From contig CAWBEX010000008.1 of NCBI GenBank assembly GCA_963787895.1, positions 496,001 through 560,000 of the forward strand: a stretch of 64,000 bases of DNA. Reading direction: 5' to 3'. The stretch is from Anderseniella sp963787895 (GTDB lineage Bacteria > Pseudomonadota > Alphaproteobacteria > Rhizobiales > Aestuariivirgaceae). Positions 8,667-17,040 of the stretch are shown one piece after another. The position numbers were made by a program, and so were the translations under genes. A model generated the notes under the pieces. The model made no database searches. It was not told where the DNA came from and was given only the letters and a program-made list of their open reading frames with translations. Each line of letters begins with the position of its first letter. The first letter of the stretch is position 1.

Positions 8667-9929
8667 TCAACGCTTGTCCATGCTAATCAGCGAGCTCTCG
8701 CCATTTTCTGACAGCGACGCTGCTATCCTGTTGCCGACGGCTTCGCTTGCAGCCTTGAGTGGATCATCATGTAAATGGGCATAGCGTTGCGTGGTGGCGC
8801 TGTCCGTATGGCCAAGAAGTGCGCCGATGATCGGTAGGCTCGCGCCACCGGAAACCGCAATGCTCGCGAAGCTGTGGCGGAGATCGTGCAAACGCACGTC
8901 TTCAAGTCCGGCAATCGAACGCACAATCCGCCAAACTTTCGGCGTGCCTTCATAGTGCCCCTCGCTTCGATGTGCAGGAAACACAAAAGGGCTGCCGTCG
9001 AGCCTGCGCAATTGGTGCCAGCACTTCTAGCGCACCGGCATTGAGCGGGATTGCCTTTTGGCCGGTCTTGGAATCAGCCAGTTGTAGATACCCACCATCA
9101 AAATCGACCTCGTTCCACCGCAGGGTTTCGATCTCACCCTTGCGCGCACCGGTGAAGATCAGCAGCTTGAGGATCGCAATCGCTTGAGGGTTCAAGCCGC
9201 TCCATAAGGCTCTCACGCAGTGCCTTGCCAAGTGCCACAAGTTCCTGCTGGCTGAGATAGCGGTCGCCCTTCTTGTCGGCAAATCGCTTGACACCACGAA
9301 CCGGATTTGTTTCGATCAGGCCGCAATCGAAGGCAAATGAGAATATCCCGCCAAGAAGGCCGACAGTCCGCGACGCGGCTCCCTTGCCGCCCCTCACAAT
9401 GGCGCGCCCACGTAGACCCGGTCTTGATGTCAGCTGATGTCTTGCCATTCGCCACGTCCTGAAGGAAGCGTTTAATATCGGCTCGGTTGACGTCCAGAAC
9501 CTTCTTTCTGCCGAGCAGCGGTTTGATATGGCGTTCAATTCGCCCCTTGTCGGTGGCAATGGTGCTTGCTTTCTTGGTTGCGATACCCTGTTCAAGATAG
9601 AGATCGCAAAGCTGTGCGACGGTGATCTGTTTCTTGTCGTCCTGCTTTTCCTTGGCAGGGTCTTCGCCATTGGCTGCCCTTCCAAGTAGCTTTGCGCGCT
9701 TCAGCCGCGCGCCTGATCGACCGTCCAGGGTGAACCATGTGCGCCGATGGTCATTCGCCGCGTTGGCGCTGTCCTGCCATTGCCGACACGATACTTGCAG
9801 ACATAGGACTTGCGACCACCCTTGGCGATCTTGATGCCAAAGCCCTTTAGCTCGCCATCCCAGAGGAAATAGTCCGATCTGTTCCGGCTTAGCCCGGTCA
9901 ATTGACGACTTGGTGAGCTTGGCAGACAT
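8667..9929 (-). pseudogene. Tyrosine-type site-specific integrase (DUF4102/phage_integrase), frame-broken
   Basis: Translation from ATG 9929 (GGAGG upstream) begins MSAKLTKSSIDRAKP, then needs repeated frame changes to stay integrase-like. The pieces are SDYFLWDGELKGFGIKIAKG; QITVAQLCDLYLEQGIATKK; RTVGLLGGIFSFAFDCGLIE; AILKLLIFTGARKGEIETLR; and DVRLHDLRHSFASIAVSGG with LLGHTDSATTQRYAHL. The catalytic Arg (ARKGE), the HxLRH box and the final Tyr are all present but lie in different frames. At least four shifts are required, so the gene is decayed or the sequence has errors. Position next to a tRNA fragment supports its role in inserting this element. Confidence 0.85.
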
Positions 9930-10108
9930 TGTTGGTTCCTCCGGATCGGTGGTTACTTTTTCCAGAAAAGTAACCACATAGTAACCACCGAGAGCCGGAA
10001 CGTCAAGGAACGTCAGTGAAGCATTAATTCCATCAAAATCATATGTTTTTCAATAGTGTATATGGAATATACAGGAAGCAGCACGAATCATGAATAATGC
10101 CCAATCCT

Positions 10109-10158
10109 TTGCCCTCCGAAGGCAGAGGTCACAGGTTCGAATCCTGTCGGGTGCGCCA
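10109..10158 (+). other. 3' fragment of tRNA-Arg(CCG), element attachment site (attR)
   Basis: The stretch runs from the anticodon arm (loop CTCCGAA, anticodon CCG) through the T-arm (ACAGG TTCGAAT CCTGT) to the acceptor strand and an encoded CCA. The 5' half (D-arm and 5' acceptor strand) is absent; upstream bases do not resemble a tRNA. A 3' tRNA fragment next to an integrase is the usual footprint of integration into a tRNA 3' end. The fragment's 3' end points right, so the element lies to its left. The intact tRNA-Arg should be at the element's other end, beyond base 1. Confidence 0.8.
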
Positions 10159-10561
10159 ATGATTCAGGCATTCGAATATACTGACTTATTTCATGAAGTT
10201 CGATATTTGCGCCATTTCGGAGCCAACCGAGTTTCCTTTGTTTTGTGACGCTAGGTATGGCGCAAAATGACAGTTAACAGTTGGCACTACCATCTAGAAA
10301 AGCGATTTACCGCCGAGATTCCAACTTTCCATGTCAATACTGGTGCTGATCTAGGTGGGTCATCTAGGCATTCAACTTAAGGCGCCCCACCGTCAATTAC
10401 GCGGAATCTCCCACTTTGTTCTTCCAGGCGGCTCATTGAAGTCACCACGCAGCCCAGGGGCCATCAATCCCCCAATCGTCCAGCGTTCACAGTTCCGAAC
10501 GCTGAACGAACGTGTCTGCTGCCATCAATTTACTTGCAGTTAGAAAACTGCGCCGCTGAAA
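10159..10561. other. Intergenic next to the element boundary, no gene seen
   Basis: A 403-bp gap between the tRNA-Arg fragment and the peroxiredoxin stop codon. No convincing coding frame or RNA gene is visible. Confidence 0.4.
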
Positions 10562-11191
10562 CTAGGCTACGTTTGTGTATCGGAGATAACTCCGCACTTC
10601 GTCCCAACCTTGCGGGAAGAGCCTTTTTGCTTCCTCATTGGAAACAGATGGCGGGATGATCACCTTGCCGCCCGGTTTCCAGTCGGCTGGCGTGGCCACC
10701 TTGTTCTTGTCATTCATCTGCAGTGCGTCAATCACTCTGATGATCTCATCAAAATTCCGGCCCACGCTCATGGGGTACGTCATTGTCAGCCGGACCTTCT
10801 TCTTGGCGTCTATGATGAAGACCGAGCGGACAGCCGCAGTCTCGCTCTCTGAAGGGTGGATCATGTCATAAAGTCTTGAAATTCTCAGATCAGGGTCGGC
10901 AATGATCGGAAAGCGCAACGTTGTGTGCTGGGTATCATTGACGTCGGCAATCCACTTGTTGTGCTCTTCAACCGTATCCGTCGACAAACCTATCGGCTTG
11001 ACATTGCGCTTCTTGAATTCCGCCTCAAGCTGCGCAGTACGTCCCATTTCGGTTGTGCAGACAGGCGTGAAGTCTGCCGGGTGGGAAAAGAAGAACGCCC
11101 AGCTTTCACCAATCCAGTCATGAAAGTCGATATGACCGGTCGTGGTATCTGCCTTGAAATTCGGGGCTGTATCACCAATACGCAAAGACAT
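10562..11191 (-). CDS. 1-Cys peroxiredoxin (Prx6 type)
   Basis: 209 residues from an ATG with AGGAG eight bases upstream. The thioredoxin-fold active site is HPADFTPVCTTE, with the peroxidatic Cys in PVCTTE. The long C-terminal extension (KPGGKVIIPPSVSNEEAKRL) is typical of 1-Cys Prx6-type enzymes. These reduce H2O2 and alkyl peroxides in the cytosol. It starts 4 bp after the SulP stop and is the last gene of a four-gene minus-strand operon with Blh, a DUF442 protein and SulP. That suggests a role in handling oxidants made during sulfur detoxification. Confidence 0.92.
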   Translation of the reverse strand: MSLRIGDTAPNFKADTTTGHIDFHDWIGESWAFFFSHPADFTPVCTTEMGRTAQLEAEFKKRNVKPIGLSTDTVEEHNKWIADVNDTQHTTLRFPIIADPDLRISRLYDMIHPSESETAAVRSVFIIDAKKKVRLTMTYPMSVGRNFDEIIRVIDALQMNDKNKVATPADWKPGGKVIIPPSVSNEEAKRLFPQGWDEVRSYLRYTNVA

Positions 11192-11195
11192 ATGC

Positions 11196-12974
11196 CTACT
11201 CCTTGTTTGATCTGGCATTCTTGGTTTTCAGTTCAGGAGTCTTTCGGGAAAGCTCCATGACAGCCTGATGCTGGGTGAGAAAGACCTTGCCAGTCAGGTG
11301 TTTCAGAAAGTCGGTATTGTGCAGCCGATCCATCACCGGGCCCTTGACCTCGGTCAAATGAAACAGCACCCCGCTATCTGAAAGGCGCAAATTGATGGCT
11401 TCCAGCGATTCCAGCGCACTCATGTCGATTTCATTGATAGCCGGGCACATGAGGATTACGTGTTTCACGCCCGGTTGCCCTGCGACCCGCGCGTACAGCT
11501 CGTCTTCCAGATACCGTGCGTTGGCAAAGTAAAGACTTTCATCCACGCGCACGGAGAGGATTTCCTTTCGTGTGACAACCTTGTGCCTGTCAACATTGCG
11601 GAAATGTTCGGTTCCAGGCACCTGACCGACAATAGCCATGTGTGGTCTGGAGCTGCGGTAGAGATGGATCAGGATGGATATTGCAACACCTGACGACACG
11701 CCGATTTCCACACCGAACAGCAAGGTGATGAGGATAGTCGCCAACACCGCGATGAAATCAGCAATGTTGTAGTTCCACGCATTCTTCAGCACCGAGAAAT
11801 CGACCAGCGACAGAACGGCAACGACTATGGTCGCGGCAAGCGTTGCCTGCGGCAGGTATGCTAGTAACGGTGTCAGTGTCAGGGTGGCAATCGCCAGGCC
11901 AACGGCAGTATAGGCACCTGCAGCGGGTGTTTCCGCACCAGCATCAAAATTGACAACAGAGCGGGCAAAACCGCCTGTCACTGGATAGCCACCCGAGAAT
12001 GAAGCCGAGACATTTGCAGCACCAAGCGCAATCAACTCCTGGTCAGGCACAATGCGCTGACGCTTTCGCGCAGCAAGAGTTTGCGCCACCGAGACAGATT
12101 CAACGAAACCAATAACCGAAATCAGAACAGCAGAGCCAAACAGACTGCTCCACAGATCGAGAGAGAAAGATGGAAATGTAAGTGGCGGCAATCCTTGTGG
12201 TACTTCGCCGACAAGTTTCACTCCCTTGCCGCCGAGATCCAGCCCCCAGGCGAGCAAAGTAGTGACAGCAACTGCGGCAACAGGCCCCGCCTTTGCAAAC
12301 AAGTCAGCCACACGCGGGCGCAGACCGGCACCTAGCAGCAACGATTTGAGGCCTTTGCGTACCCAGAACAGAAACAGGATGGAACCCGCGCCGATCGCCA
12401 GGGTGATGAGGTTTAACCCTGCGATTCCCTCATAAATGCTTTGCAGCAATTCCAGAAGATTGTCGCCTGAGGCCTTGATACCCAGGATGTGCTTGAGTTG
12501 ACTTGCAGCAATGATGATGCCGGAAGCTGTTATGAAACCGGCAATCACAGGGTGCGACAGAAAATTGGCCAGGAACCCAAGTCGCAAGACACCCATCAGA
12601 AGAAGGAATATTCCAGACAGAAACGCCAGGGAGATTGCAGCCGCCAGATACTCCGGGGTGCCTGCAACCGCAATCTTGCCAATGGCGGCGGCCGTCATGA
12701 GGGATACAACAGCAACGGGTCCAACAGCGAGGGCGCGGCTTGTTCCAAAGATAGCATAGGCTACCAATGGCAGGATGGAAGCATACAATCCAACTTCCGG
12801 CGGCAATCCAGCCAGCAAGGCATAAGCCAGCGATTGCGGTATCAGCATGATCGTAACGATGACTGCGGCTACCAGATCATTAGTCAGGCAATTGCGATTG
12901 TAGGAACGCCCCCAGTCAAGAATGGGAAAATACCGGGTCAACACATGTGTTCGCGATTTTTGGGAGCGAGGCAT
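11196..12974 (-). CDS. SulP-family anion permease with STAS domain
   Basis: 592 residues. It has many hydrophobic segments from ~residue 30 to 430, including the SulP signature region IPQSLAYALLAGLPPEVGLY and SFSGGYPVTGGFARSVVN. A cytoplasmic STAS domain follows at ~450-570. SulP proteins carry sulfate, bicarbonate or dicarboxylates across the inner membrane. Position directly downstream of Blh and the DUF442 protein favours sulfate or sulfite as substrate, exporting or importing the product of sulfide oxidation. Substrate is inference. Intact; ends 4 bp before the peroxiredoxin start. Confidence 0.9.
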   Translation of the reverse strand: MPRSQKSRTHVLTRYFPILDWGRSYNRNCLTNDLVAAVIVTIMLIPQSLAYALLAGLPPEVGLYASILPLVAYAIFGTSRALAVGPVAVVSLMTAAAIGKIAVAGTPEYLAAAISLAFLSGIFLLLMGVLRLGFLANFLSHPVIAGFITASGIIIAASQLKHILGIKASGDNLLELLQSIYEGIAGLNLITLAIGAGSILFLFWVRKGLKSLLLGAGLRPRVADLFAKAGPVAAVAVTTLLAWGLDLGGKGVKLVGEVPQGLPPLTFPSFSLDLWSSLFGSAVLISVIGFVESVSVAQTLAARKRQRIVPDQELIALGAANVSASFSGGYPVTGGFARSVVNFDAGAETPAAGAYTAVGLAIATLTLTPLLAYLPQATLAATIVVAVLSLVDFSVLKNAWNYNIADFIAVLATILITLLFGVEIGVSSGVAISILIHLYRSSRPHMAIVGQVPGTEHFRNVDRHKVVTRKEILSVRVDESLYFANARYLEDELYARVAGQPGVKHVILMCPAINEIDMSALESLEAINLRLSDSGVLFHLTEVKGPVMDRLHNTDFLKHLTGKVFLTQHQAVMELSRKTPELKTKNARSNKE

Positions 12975-12980
12975 GACGCT

Positions 12981-13262
12981 TTATTTCACAATCCCGGATC
13001 TGGGAAGTTCCTCAAGAAGTTTGGCGAACGCAACAGCGCCTTCATCGAGAACTCGACCTGAAGTTACCGGCAGATCGCTCGCGTCAAACTTGCACTTTTT
13101 TGCTGCCCTCTGAATTTCGGCAAATACCGGCTGATCCCAGCCATCCCCCATCGGCCGGTTACTAATCGGGAGCTTGAAACCCTGCTTTGCAAGCTCTGCC
13201 ACATCTTCCGGCATAAGCTGCGGACTGACACTGAGTTGTTCGTTGATGGCATTCGGTTCCAT
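12981..13262 (-). CDS. DUF442 / beta-lactamase-hydrolase-like phosphatase-fold protein, short form
   Basis: 93 residues from the ATG at 13262 (GGAG upstream). LSVSPQLMPEDVAELAKQGF and NRPMGDGWDQPVFAEIQRAA match the N-terminal two thirds of DUF442 (TIGR01244) proteins, which are found fused to or next to Blh persulfide dioxygenases. The family normally ends with a Cys-x5-Arg loop (a CxxGxRS-like motif). Here the protein stops at LLEELPRSGIVK, before that loop, so the catalytic Cys is absent. It lies between Blh and SulP in the operon. It may be a 3'-truncated gene or a non-catalytic binding protein. Confidence 0.72.
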   Translation of the reverse strand: MEPNAINEQLSVSPQLMPEDVAELAKQGFKLPISNRPMGDGWDQPVFAEIQRAAKKCKFDASDLPVTSGRVLDEGAVAFAKLLEELPRSGIVK

Positions 13263-13300
13263 GACATGTCTCCGTAGCGGCAAATTTATCTTCTGGCGTG

Positions 13301-14185
13301 CTACAACACGTTGACAGGCAACTTCAGCATCTTGCGGCCGTCCTTGTCTTCCGGCACGCGGCCTGCACGCATGTTCACCTGCAGCGAAGGCAGAATCAGG
13401 CGCGGCATGTCGAGTGTTGCGTCACGCTCTGTACGCATCTTGACGAAGTCTTCGCGTGTCTTGCTGGAGCCCACATGAATGTTGCTGGCCCTTTCCTCGG
13501 CGACCGTGGTCTCCCACTTGATGGCGCGGCCACCTGGCCCGTAGTCATGGCACATGAACAGGCGCATTTCGTCAGGCAATGCCAGAACTTTCTGGATTGA
13601 GTCATAAAGCTGGCCTGCGTCACCGCCCGGAAAGTCCGCACGCGCCGAACCAGCATCCGGCATGAAGAGAGTATCGCCGACAAAAGTGGCATCACCAATG
13701 ACATGTGTCATGCATGCAGGCGTGTGGCCGGGGGTATAGATGGCAAATGCCTTCATGCCTCCAATTTCATATGTGTCCCCATCCTTGAACAGCGCATCAA
13801 ACTGGGATCCGTCACGCTGGAATTCTGTGCCTTCATTGAACACCTTGCCGAAAGTGTCCTGTACGACGGTGATCTTGTCACCAATACCGATCTTGCCGCC
13901 CAGCTTTTCCTGGATATACGGCGCTGCCGAAAGGTGATCAGCGTGAACATGGGTTTCAATGAGCCATTCCAGCTTGAGCTTTTTGTGATTGATGTAGTCG
14001 ATTATCTCATCGGCACTGGTGTAGGTGATCCGGCCTGCCGCATAATCGATATCCATGACAAAGTCCACGACAGCACAGGACTGAGAACCAGGGTCCTTCA
14101 CCACATAGCTGATCGTGTTTGTAGCCTCATCGAAGAATGCCTTTACGTCTGGACTGAGGGTCAAATCTAAAGGGAAATTGGACAT
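13301..14185 (-). CDS. blh: MBL-fold persulfide dioxygenase (Blh/ETHE1-like)
   Basis: About 294 residues from MSNFPLDLTLSPDV (ATG 14185, AGGAG upstream; an upstream in-frame start is less likely). The metal site THVHADHLSA (HxHxDH), TPGHTPACMTHVIG and FVGDTLFMPDAGSARADFPG identify the ETHE1/Blh group. These mononuclear iron enzymes oxidise glutathione persulfide to sulfite. It is the first gene of the operon with the DUF442 protein, SulP and 1-Cys Prx. In rhizobia and Xylella related genes are controlled by BigR; no BigR gene is seen here. Confidence 0.85.
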   Translation of the reverse strand: MSNFPLDLTLSPDVKAFFDEATNTISYVVKDPGSQSCAVVDFVMDIDYAAGRITYTSADEIIDYINHKKLKLEWLIETHVHADHLSAAPYIQEKLGGKIGIGDKITVVQDTFGKVFNEGTEFQRDGSQFDALFKDGDTYEIGGMKAFAIYTPGHTPACMTHVIGDATFVGDTLFMPDAGSARADFPGGDAGQLYDSIQKVLALPDEMRLFMCHDYGPGGRAIKWETTVAEERASNIHVGSSKTREDFVKMRTERDATLDMPRLILPSLQVNMRAGRVPEDKDGRKMLKLPVNVL

Positions 14186-14654
14186 GGGAATTCTCCTATT
14201 CAACTTATTGAATATGTATGATCTGCCATTCAACAATCAAGCCGCTGCACCTGCGGCAAATTGGAATTAGATGTCACGACACCCAACCTTCACCAGGCAG
14301 GTTCCAGTCCAAATGGCACGCAAAACTCGAATGCGTTGAAAGAATCCAGAACTGAAATCTCAACCTTTGGAAAAGCAATGGCGTAAGTCATGAATGCGCA
14401 GCTTCGCCATATTTTGCTTCTCACGGGCTGTCCGGCCTCAGCACCTGTGTCACCGAAATTTTGTCGTGGTCCATGGAGTGTGTTGATCTCGTCACGATCA
14501 GTCGGGATCGGAGATGACAACGATGCACTACCATTCAACAGTTTTCGAAACATACAGGCTATTGGTTTTGTATGTGTATGAGGTGCGGCAAGCTGCACTT
14601 GCCGTCACTTGTACAATCAGAGTGCCAAGCATTTGGGCATCACAGCAATTCACC
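14186..14654. other. Intergenic, blh promoter region
   Basis: A 469-bp gap between the blh start and the fnr-type stop. It should contain the blh operon promoter. Small frames here have no recognisable family features. No convincing gene or RNA was found. Confidence 0.4.
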
Positions 14655-15411
14655 TCAACCAGGCGTGCCGTCATCCTCGTAGCTCATTGCAACATCACGA
14701 AGGCGATCGACATCGAGAATACGTATGGACTTTGCATCAAGCAATTCGATCAACCCGTCTGATTTGAGCTTGGTCATGTTGCGGCTGACGGTTTCAATTG
14801 TCATGCCGAGGAAGCCGGCAATTTCTTCACGCTTGAGCAACAGGTGAACGACCTGATTGCCCGCCTCGATTGGCAGATGAGCGCAGCGCGGATGCTCTTG
14901 CTCGTACAGTCTCATGATGAACCGGGCAACTTTTTCGATTGCTCCCAACTTGCCCAGAACGGTCATCCAGTCGCGCGCATCATCAAGATCGCTGCTGGAC
15001 TTCTTGAGCATGTAATGCGCCAGTTCTGGATGCCTGTCCAAAACCGCCTCAAACTGCTTGCGTCTGAAACAGCACAATTCAACATCGGTTACACATTGCA
15101 CATTGTCATGGCTGATCGATGTCTCCAGATGACCAAGGATATCTGTCCCCTTCAACAGGCCGACAATCTGTTCGCGTCCGTCAGGCAACATCCGCGTCAA
15201 CTTCACAACCCCCTTCACGATGATTGCAAAGAGCTGGCTGGTTTCATCCTGATGAAGAATCTCATGCCCCGCCGGGAAATTGCCGGTGGATCATGATGTC
15301 GGTGAGTTCATGAAGGTGAGGCGTCGCGAGAGCATGGCAGATAGCCATATGCTGAACCGGACATTGAGAACAACGCAGATCCAGATGCGACTCGGATGAT
15401 ACTGCAGCCAC
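14655..15411 (-). pseudogene. fnr: FNR-type Crp/Fnr transcription regulator with a frameshift in its N-terminal part
   Basis: The 3' portion (187 codons from 15218) carries the end of the cNMP-binding fold, the dimer helix and an HTH (EEIAGFLGMTIETVSRNMTKL) of Fnr/FixK type. Upstream, another frame from a GTG at 15411 reads SHLDLRCSQCPVQHMAIC. That Cys cluster (CxxCx7C) is typical of oxygen-sensing FNR/FnrL proteins. Coding shifts frame at 15267-15276, in CCCCGCCGGG, where FPAGHEILHQDE would be expected. One base removed restores a full-length FNR. As written the oxygen-sensing end is separated from the DNA-binding end. FNR-type boxes occur several times downstream. Confidence 0.75.
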
Positions 15412-15462
15412 CGAAAATTGTACTCCTGCTCACTCGTCACCATCCAACCCTCATTAAACAGT

Positions 15463-15494
15463 GTTCCAAAGGCAATGCAAAGTGCCTTTGGAAC
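15463..15494 (-). terminator. Perfect 12-bp inverted repeat, likely terminator
   Basis: GTTCCAAAGGCA and TGCCTTTGGAAC pair perfectly around an 8-base loop. The hairpin lies 7 bp after the stop of the hemerythrin-like gene and before the fnr start on the same strand. No long U run follows, so it may be a weak or stabilising terminator. Confidence 0.6.
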
Positions 15495-15500
15495 AATGGA

Positions 15501-16064
15501 TCATGATTGGATTGCGCGAATGCTCAACATGGCTTGCCTCAACAATTCAATGTCGGCACTTGAGCCAATGGCGGTTGCATCCTGGAAAATTGCCGCATCT
15601 TCCCATTGCAGATGGTGTCTTATGCCATCAAAGCAGAATCTGAGCATATAGCCTACCGCATCCAGATTGCGCGGGTTTACGCCCTCACTCATCTCATTCA
15701 GAGGCTCCAGAAGCTCGAACACAAATGCCTGCATGGCAGCATGTTGCGACACTGCCTGATGAATACATGCCGACAATAAAGCATTGCTTTGTTTCCGCGC
15801 CAGCATCAATCGGAACAGTGCCTCTTCATCAAGACAACAGCGTGGCAGATCAACCAGCAGCCGGGTTCGCAGTGAGGAACACAACCTGGCTTCAACCGGG
15901 CCACCAAGGGCATCCGCCAACCATTCAAGGTCAGCGCACAGTTTGCGCTGGATGTCTCTCTCCAAAGCAATGACCGACATCGGGTCAGTGTGCTCAAGAT
16001 CAATTTCCGGGAGTGACTGCATTTGGGATGCCCGTTCGGATCTCATGGTGGACATCCTGAACAC
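15501..16064 (-). CDS. Hemerythrin-like helical protein
   Basis: About 187 residues, all-helical, acidic, with His/Glu patterns (LDEEALFRLM; GIRHHLQWEDAAIF) like those of hemerythrin-type di-iron four-helix bundles. Small proteins of this kind bind O2, NO or iron in the cytosol. The exact start is uncertain: MSTMRSERAS, nine bases in, is an alternative. It diverges from a Usp gene across an FNR-type box, which fits a low-oxygen or NO-linked role. The family call rests on weak motif similarity. Confidence 0.5.
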   Translation of the reverse strand: MFRMSTMRSERASQMQSLPEIDLEHTDPMSVIALERDIQRKLCADLEWLADALGGPVEARLCSSLRTRLLVDLPRCCLDEEALFRLMLARKQSNALLSACIHQAVSQHAAMQAFVFELLEPLNEMSEGVNPRNLDAVGYMLRFCFDGIRHHLQWEDAAIFQDATAIGSSADIELLRQAMLSIRAIQS

Positions 16065-16081
16065 AAATGCGAGGGATCGAG

Positions 16082-16095
16082 TTGACTTTTGTCAA
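16082..16095. promoter_or_regulatory. FNR-type box, TTGAC-N4-GTCAA
   Basis: TTGACTTTTGTCAA is a perfect 5-4-5 palindrome one base per half-site from the FNR/FixK consensus TTGAT-N4-ATCAA. It sits between the divergent hemerythrin-like gene (start 16064) and the Usp gene (start 16157), ending 62 bp from the latter's ATG, a good distance for activation. Confidence 0.7.
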
Positions 16096-16156
16096 ACCGC
16101 TTGCACGAACTTCCTGACAGTATTGCTTCGCTGCTCATAACGAGAGTTTCAGGATC

Positions 16157-17005
16157 ATGTCCGGGTACAAAACGATCCTTACAGTCTTTCGATCACCTGA
16201 TGATGCGGACTGTCAGTGCAGATTGGCATGTGATATTGCGAATAGATGGCAAGCTCACCTGCTCGGGTTTCATGCAAAGCCCGGCCTTGCAGTCCACACC
16301 GGGTTAAGGGGTCCAGACCTCGACGAGTGGCTGGATCAAAAGCGACAGCGCATTGAACGCTGCAACAGTCTGATCAGGACGTCAGTTGAACAATCAGCAA
16401 CATCCAGTGGACTGAACTGGGATTGGAGGGAAGTGGAAGGTCGATTGGAGCCAACTGGTTATGCTGCTGCAGAGCTCGCTCGCTGTGCCGACATTGTGAT
16501 CATTGACCGATTGGAGCGCGGTTCATCCCTCGTGGATCCCGACATGACGTTGGAGCAGCTCATGTTTGGAACCGGCCGGCCCTTGCTGATTGTGCCGCCA
16601 AACTGCGAAGCCAGACAGGTGGGCCGACGCATAGTCGTTGCCTGGAATGGTACCCGGCAAGCAAGCCGTGCTGCCTTTGATGCATTGCCACTGTTGGCCA
16701 GCCATGAGAACGAGGCCATTAGATTGGTTTGCCCGTCACCCCTGGAGCATGGCCTGAACCAGATTGCGATAGGCGCGGAACTGGCGGCGGCGCTCGCTCG
16801 CCATAATGTCAAGCTTGAGGTCAAGACGCTGCCCGGCAGACACAGTGATGCGGGCGCTGAAATCATGGCTGAGTGTGAAGAGTTTGGCGCAGACCTGCTG
16901 GTCATGGGTGCCTATGGCCACTCTCGCTTGCGGGAGTACGTATTTGGTGGCACGACAGAAACTATTCTCAACGCGTCCACAATCCCTGTGTTGATCTCGC
17001 ACTAA
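16157..17005 (+). CDS. Universal stress protein, two UspA domains
   Basis: 282 residues with tandem UspA folds. The second domain ends with ADLLVMGAYGHSRLREYVFGG and ILNASTIPVLISH, the standard UspA C-terminal signature with the G-2x-G-9x-G(S/T) nucleotide-binding pattern. The first domain is more divergent. Double-Usp proteins are cytosolic stress or low-oxygen factors. An FNR-type box lies upstream. A second double-Usp gene (21120-21962) with the same C-terminal pattern lies 4 kb away. Confidence 0.9.
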   Translation: MSGYKTILTVFRSPDDADCQCRLACDIANRWQAHLLGFHAKPGLAVHTGLRGPDLDEWLDQKRQRIERCNSLIRTSVEQSATSSGLNWDWREVEGRLEPTGYAAAELARCADIVIIDRLERGSSLVDPDMTLEQLMFGTGRPLLIVPPNCEARQVGRRIVVAWNGTRQASRAAFDALPLLASHENEAIRLVCPSPLEHGLNQIAIGAELAAALARHNVKLEVKTLPGRHSDAGAEIMAECEEFGADLLVMGAYGHSRLREYVFGGTTETILNASTIPVLISH

Positions 17006-17040
17006 CGGGAAATAGAGCTGCAAAGACCCCCTGAAGTATT

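Noticed and set aside
14290..14598. 102-codon minus-strand frame between blh and fnr
   Set aside because: No good ribosome-binding site, no recognisable features, and composition like intergenic DNA.
15463..15494. Perfect palindrome as an operator for fnr
   Set aside because: Its 8-base loop and position just after a stop codon fit a transcription hairpin better than a dimer-binding operator.
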